From Zhihengliuella halotolerans (GTDB lineage Bacteria; Actinomycetota; Actinomycetes; Actinomycetales; Micrococcaceae), in assembly GCF_004217565.1 (NCBI RefSeq), contig NZ_SHLA01000001.1, positions 2,294,001 through 2,358,000 on the forward strand: DNA of 64,000 nucleotides, in the 5' to 3' direction. The notes below the pieces were generated by a model, which was not told the origin of the DNA, searched no databases, and saw nothing but the letters and a program-made list of their open reading frames with translations. Positions 62,401 through 64,000 of the stretch are shown here, in pieces. The stretch's first letter is position 1; the number at the start of each line of letters is the position of its first letter. Both the position numbers and the translations under genes were made by a program.

Positions 62401-63419
62401 CCGGTGTGTTCGAGGTCGACGACGACGAGCCGCGGCTGCACCTGGGTGCGCTGCCCGACGAGGAAGTTCTTCCGCGCCGCGGTGAAGCGCTGGTAGCGCT
62501 CGCGGATCGCGTCGTCGAGCAGGTCGCGCAGCTGCTCGCGCGTCGGCGCGAGCCGGTTCAGCGGGCCGTGGTCGGTGGGGCGGGACTGGTCGAGCACGTG
62601 CGGCAGCCAGTTCAGCCACTCCCAGCCGGGGCGGTACCGGGGCGGCAGTGCTGCGGCGACCTGCAGGTCTTCGGGGCTGTGCAGGGCGGTGGCGGAGAGC
62701 AGCAGGTTGCGCACCACGTGGTGCCCGAACTCCTCGTCGCCGACAACGGAGACCGTGTGGTGCGCGGCAAGCCCGAGCGTGACGGGCATGTCCGGGGCGG
62801 TCGCGAACCGGCGCAGCAGGGACTGCATCTCCTGCTGCATGTGCGGGTCGGGCCGCTCACCCTGCCCGGTCTCCCCCTCGAGCTTGAGCTCGCGGGCCGG
62901 CGTCGTGCCCGTCCCGAGCCGGACCCGCAGGAAGTCCTGGTGGTGGCGCCTCCGCTCCCACAACCGGTGCGGGTCGCAGATCACCTCGTGCAGCGCGGCC
63001 GGGGCCGGGTCGCTCGCCTGGGCCTGGCGCCGGTGCGCGCGCTCCTCGGCGAGGAAGTCGTGCCGGCGCTCCTCGAGGTACTCGAGGTAGCGGTCGCGCT
63101 GGTGGCGGCGCTGCCGGCCGGCCTTGCCGCGCTGGGAGAACAACATGACGACGGCGCCCGTGACCGTCACGATCATCATCAGGGCGCCGACAGCCGCGAA
63201 CGGGGAGCCGCGGAAGAGCATCATCACGGTCATCGACCCGGCCGCGCCGAGCAGCGGGATGAGCCCGAGGAATCCGGTGCCCGAGCCGGCCGCGTCGCCG
63301 ACGTGCGGCGGCCGCTGCACGAGAGACGCCTCGGCCTCGCGCGCCGGACTCGTGGTCCGCGCTGGACGGTGCACCAGCACGACGCCGTCCGCTGGCTTCT
63401 CGTCTGGGGCCGGGTTCAC
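59403..63419 (-). CDS. eccC: Type VII secretion ATPase EccC (FtsK/SpoIIIE family)
   Basis: This 1,338-residue protein has two membrane segments at about residues 49-93 and three FtsK/SpoIIIE ATPase domains. Walker A motifs are GATGSGKS (Lys507), GGPSTGKS (Lys859) and GDEQSGKT (Lys1144). Domain 1 has a complete Walker B (VVIDEFGELL). Domain 2 reads VVLLIDGWGAL and lacks the catalytic Glu; domain 3 reads IVLVVDDDDVL. This is as in other EccC proteins, where only domain 1 is fully active. All three are on one chain, unlike split EccCa/EccCb systems. It drives export of WXG100 proteins. The GTG start overlaps the preceding stop by three bases or so (GTGA). Confidence 0.92.
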   Translation of the reverse strand: MNPAPDEKPADGVVLVHRPARTTSPAREAEASLVQRPPHVGDAAGSGTGFLGLIPLLGAAGSMTVMMLFRGSPFAAVGALMMIVTVTGAVVMLFSQRGKAGRQRRHQRDRYLEYLEERRHDFLAEERAHRRQAQASDPAPAALHEVICDPHRLWERRRHHQDFLRVRLGTGTTPARELKLEGETGQGERPDPHMQQEMQSLLRRFATAPDMPVTLGLAAHHTVSVVGDEEFGHHVVRNLLLSATALHSPEDLQVAAALPPRYRPGWEWLNWLPHVLDQSRPTDHGPLNRLAPTREQLRDLLDDAIRERYQRFTAARKNFLVGQRTQVQPRLVVVDLEHTGRAGNLALPDASLTSDDLAITSVHLVARQQDEPDEVSLRIVQTAEGFRLEDYSADPLEPATCEGVLAPSDAATAAGLARMLAPLRLSPDSREYDDGADAGRFTAHLGLDDFTAADVERLWAPRENPDFLKVPIGVDDRSRPVHVDLKESAQHGMGPHGLCVGATGSGKSELLRTLVLGLAVTHPPELLNMVLVDYKGGATFAPFAGMPHVAGIITNLSDEASLVDRIYASLEGEVLRRQQVLKDAGNIANITDYQLHRAERGDELDPLPHLFVVIDEFGELLAAQPDFIDLFMSIGRIGRSIGVHLLLSSQRIEAGKLRGLETHLSYRLGLRTLSEGESRTVLETPDAFHLPPLPGYGYLKVDTTTYSRFKAGYVSGPLAAETEEPQQRDRTARLPVLAEAFYAEDAARQNTAAPEPDADADAASGTRRTTGATVMSTLVEVIRGFDRVTDEIWLPPLPDAVALDVAAGNAGGVPARSRQLRVQIGLLDDPARQWQGAWNLDLTRSGGNAILLGGPSTGKSTALRTIGLSLAATHTVREVALFGIDLKGSALLPLAELPHAAGMAGRTSREALRRTVEEVHDLIAERERLFEVRGVDSLATMRRMHAAGELEELDVADVVLLIDGWGALAEEYEELQDMVNSILRRGGGYGVHVVATGNRWNEVRIAQQSFFGTRIELRLSDPSESGHGRKSAERLPNDRPGRGINHDGLIGQIALPRLDAAAEPDTGNEGLRAAAARVAERQPERSPRRVRMLPTVVAPDALPAPARSGLLRFGLNERDLGPKLLDFDGSERNLLVLGDEQSGKTSLLRHLMTELAAQYSKDELVFAVFDPRRGLKNVVDPDRVGGQATSAVLAQQLTAAIVGELRKRIPENPLAAGEDEGFEGPRIVLVVDDDDVLASSGASPLTPFAEYLAMGAEIGLHAIVARKVRGASRGLFTPFVSALRDAGGATFIMDGDRSEGPLVSGVRARRQPPGRGLFLHAGRQPATIQAVHVPAADG

Positions 63420-64000
63420 GCGTGACCCCCCGGTTCGCCGCTCGCGGCGTAAAGGGCGTTGGCGGCGAGCGCGGCGACCTGCAGGCGGCGCTCCTCGCCC
63501 ACGAGGCGCAGGTCGATGGCGAGGCCGGCGGCGAGGTGCCGGTCGTAGTCGAGGTTGTGCGCCGGCGTCGTCCTGCGCCGGCCGCGTGCGGCGAGCTGCT
63601 CGTCGAGGCCCGCCTCGGCGAGGCGGACGTCGGCGGCCGGGCAGCCGTGCGCGTTGACGACGACGGGCAGCACCGGCAGTCCGGGGCGGGCCGCGCGGAC
63701 CCTGGCCAGCAGGCTCGCGGCGGCGCCGGCCGCCCCGGGCGCGGCCGGGACCGCGACGATCAGCGCGTGCAGATGCTGCACGTCGGCGTGGGCGTCGAGT
63801 TCGACGAGGGAGACCGCGCAGGTCCGGCTGAGCCCCTGGTAGAGACCCTGGCGTTCGAGGGCCGTGAGCGCGTGGTCGCGCTCGTCGAGGGTGAGCCGGT
63901 GCAGGTTCGTGGGCAGGGTCGCGGCGTGGGCGCGCAGCTCGTGCAGCCCGATGTCGCCGGTCCGCCCTGCGAGGCCCGTCAGGGCCGCCAGACCGCCGGC
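63416..64000 (-). CDS. MinD/ParA-like protein of the type VII locus, C-terminal part
   Basis: The gene leaves the right edge; about 194 C-terminal residues are visible with an open frame to base 64000. The segment ALIVAVPAAPGAAGAAASLL followed by LPVVVNAHG and DRHLAAGLAIDL fits the end of MinD/ParA-like ATPases that accompany ESX secretion genes in actinobacteria. The P-loop would lie outside the window. It is translationally coupled to eccC. A different accessory component cannot be excluded. Confidence 0.5.
   Translation of the reverse strand, partial: AGGLAALTGLAGRTGDIGLHELRAHAATLPTNLHRLTLDERDHALTALERQGLYQGLSRTCAVSLVELDAHADVQHLHALIVAVPAAPGAAGAAASLLARVRAARPGLPVLPVVVNAHGCPAADVRLAEAGLDEQLAARGRRRTTPAHNLDYDRHLAAGLAIDLRLVGEERRLQVAALAANALYAASGEPGGHA

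Noticed and set aside
1-64000. tRNA, rRNA, CRISPR arrays, insertion sequences, prophage genes
   Set aside because: No cloverleaf-like tandem, repeat-spacer pattern, transposase, integrase or attachment-site duplication was seen by reading both strands; a covariance-model scan would be needed to exclude small RNAs.

Overview
The window is a high-GC chromosomal stretch with short intergenic gaps, many 1-8 base start/stop overlaps, GTG starts and ABC sugar importers that lack their own ATPase. It also carries a type VII secretion EccC ATPase at the right edge. Together these point to an actinobacterium, most likely a soil or plant-associated member of the Micrococcales (Micrococcaceae-like). I cannot fix the genus from sequence alone. 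No tRNA, rRNA, CRISPR array, insertion sequence or prophage gene was seen.

Layout. (1) 1-6.5 kb: the end of a secreted LVIVD-type protein, then a complete galactarate/talarate-to-2-oxoglutarate route: L-talarate/galactarate dehydratase, a GntR regulator, a LysR regulator, 5-dehydro-4-deoxyglucarate dehydratase and 2,5-dioxovalerate dehydrogenase. (2) 6.6-30.2 kb: a LacI-centred regulon. Two paralogous sugar-binding lipoproteins without permeases, the LacI repressor, a divergent operon (Gfo/Idh/MocA dehydrogenase, DUF993, sugar-phosphate isomerase-like, Gfo/Idh/MocA-DUF6807 fusion, M24-like protein), a 1,766-residue secreted CE12 esterase/PL11 rhamnogalacturonan lyase, a permease pair with no binding protein, another Gfo protein, an SDR dehydrogenase/epimerase, an enolase-superfamily acid-sugar dehydratase and glycerate kinase. 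Five near-identical palindromes of the type TTGGAAAGCGCATTCCCAA stand in front of these units. (3) 30.2-33.5 kb: short-chain fatty acid transporter, Tat-exported amidohydrolase, S4 RNA-binding protein. (4) 33.5-44.3 kb: a second saccharide system: an operon for a D-2-hydroxyacid dehydrogenase, DUF2264, binding protein, two permeases and a YesL-like protein, divergent from a heparinase II/III-like protein, a DeoR/LacI hybrid regulator and a ThuA protein. (5) 44.3-49.8 kb: ferritin, a CPA2 antiporter, Tex and a small lipoprotein. (6) 49.8-56.6 kb: a LacI regulator, hydroxypyruvate-isomerase-like and inositol-dehydrogenase-like enzymes, an MFS sugar transporter with an apparent 5' frameshift, and a divergent Gfo/isomerase pair, with TGGAGCGCTCCA palindromes in the shared promoter region. 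(7) 56.6-64 kb: a TetR/MFS efflux pair, DUF1697, and the end of a type VII secretion locus.

Working model. The extracellular CE12/PL11 enzyme opens rhamnogalacturonan from pectin. The split ABC importer takes up oligosaccharides, cytoplasmic oxidoreductases and isomerases process the sugars, and galacturonate-derived galactarate can drain to 2-oxoglutarate through the genes at the left. The DUF993/Gfo/isomerase/DUF6807 operon is the part with no chemistry I can assign and is the best candidate for an undescribed catabolic route.
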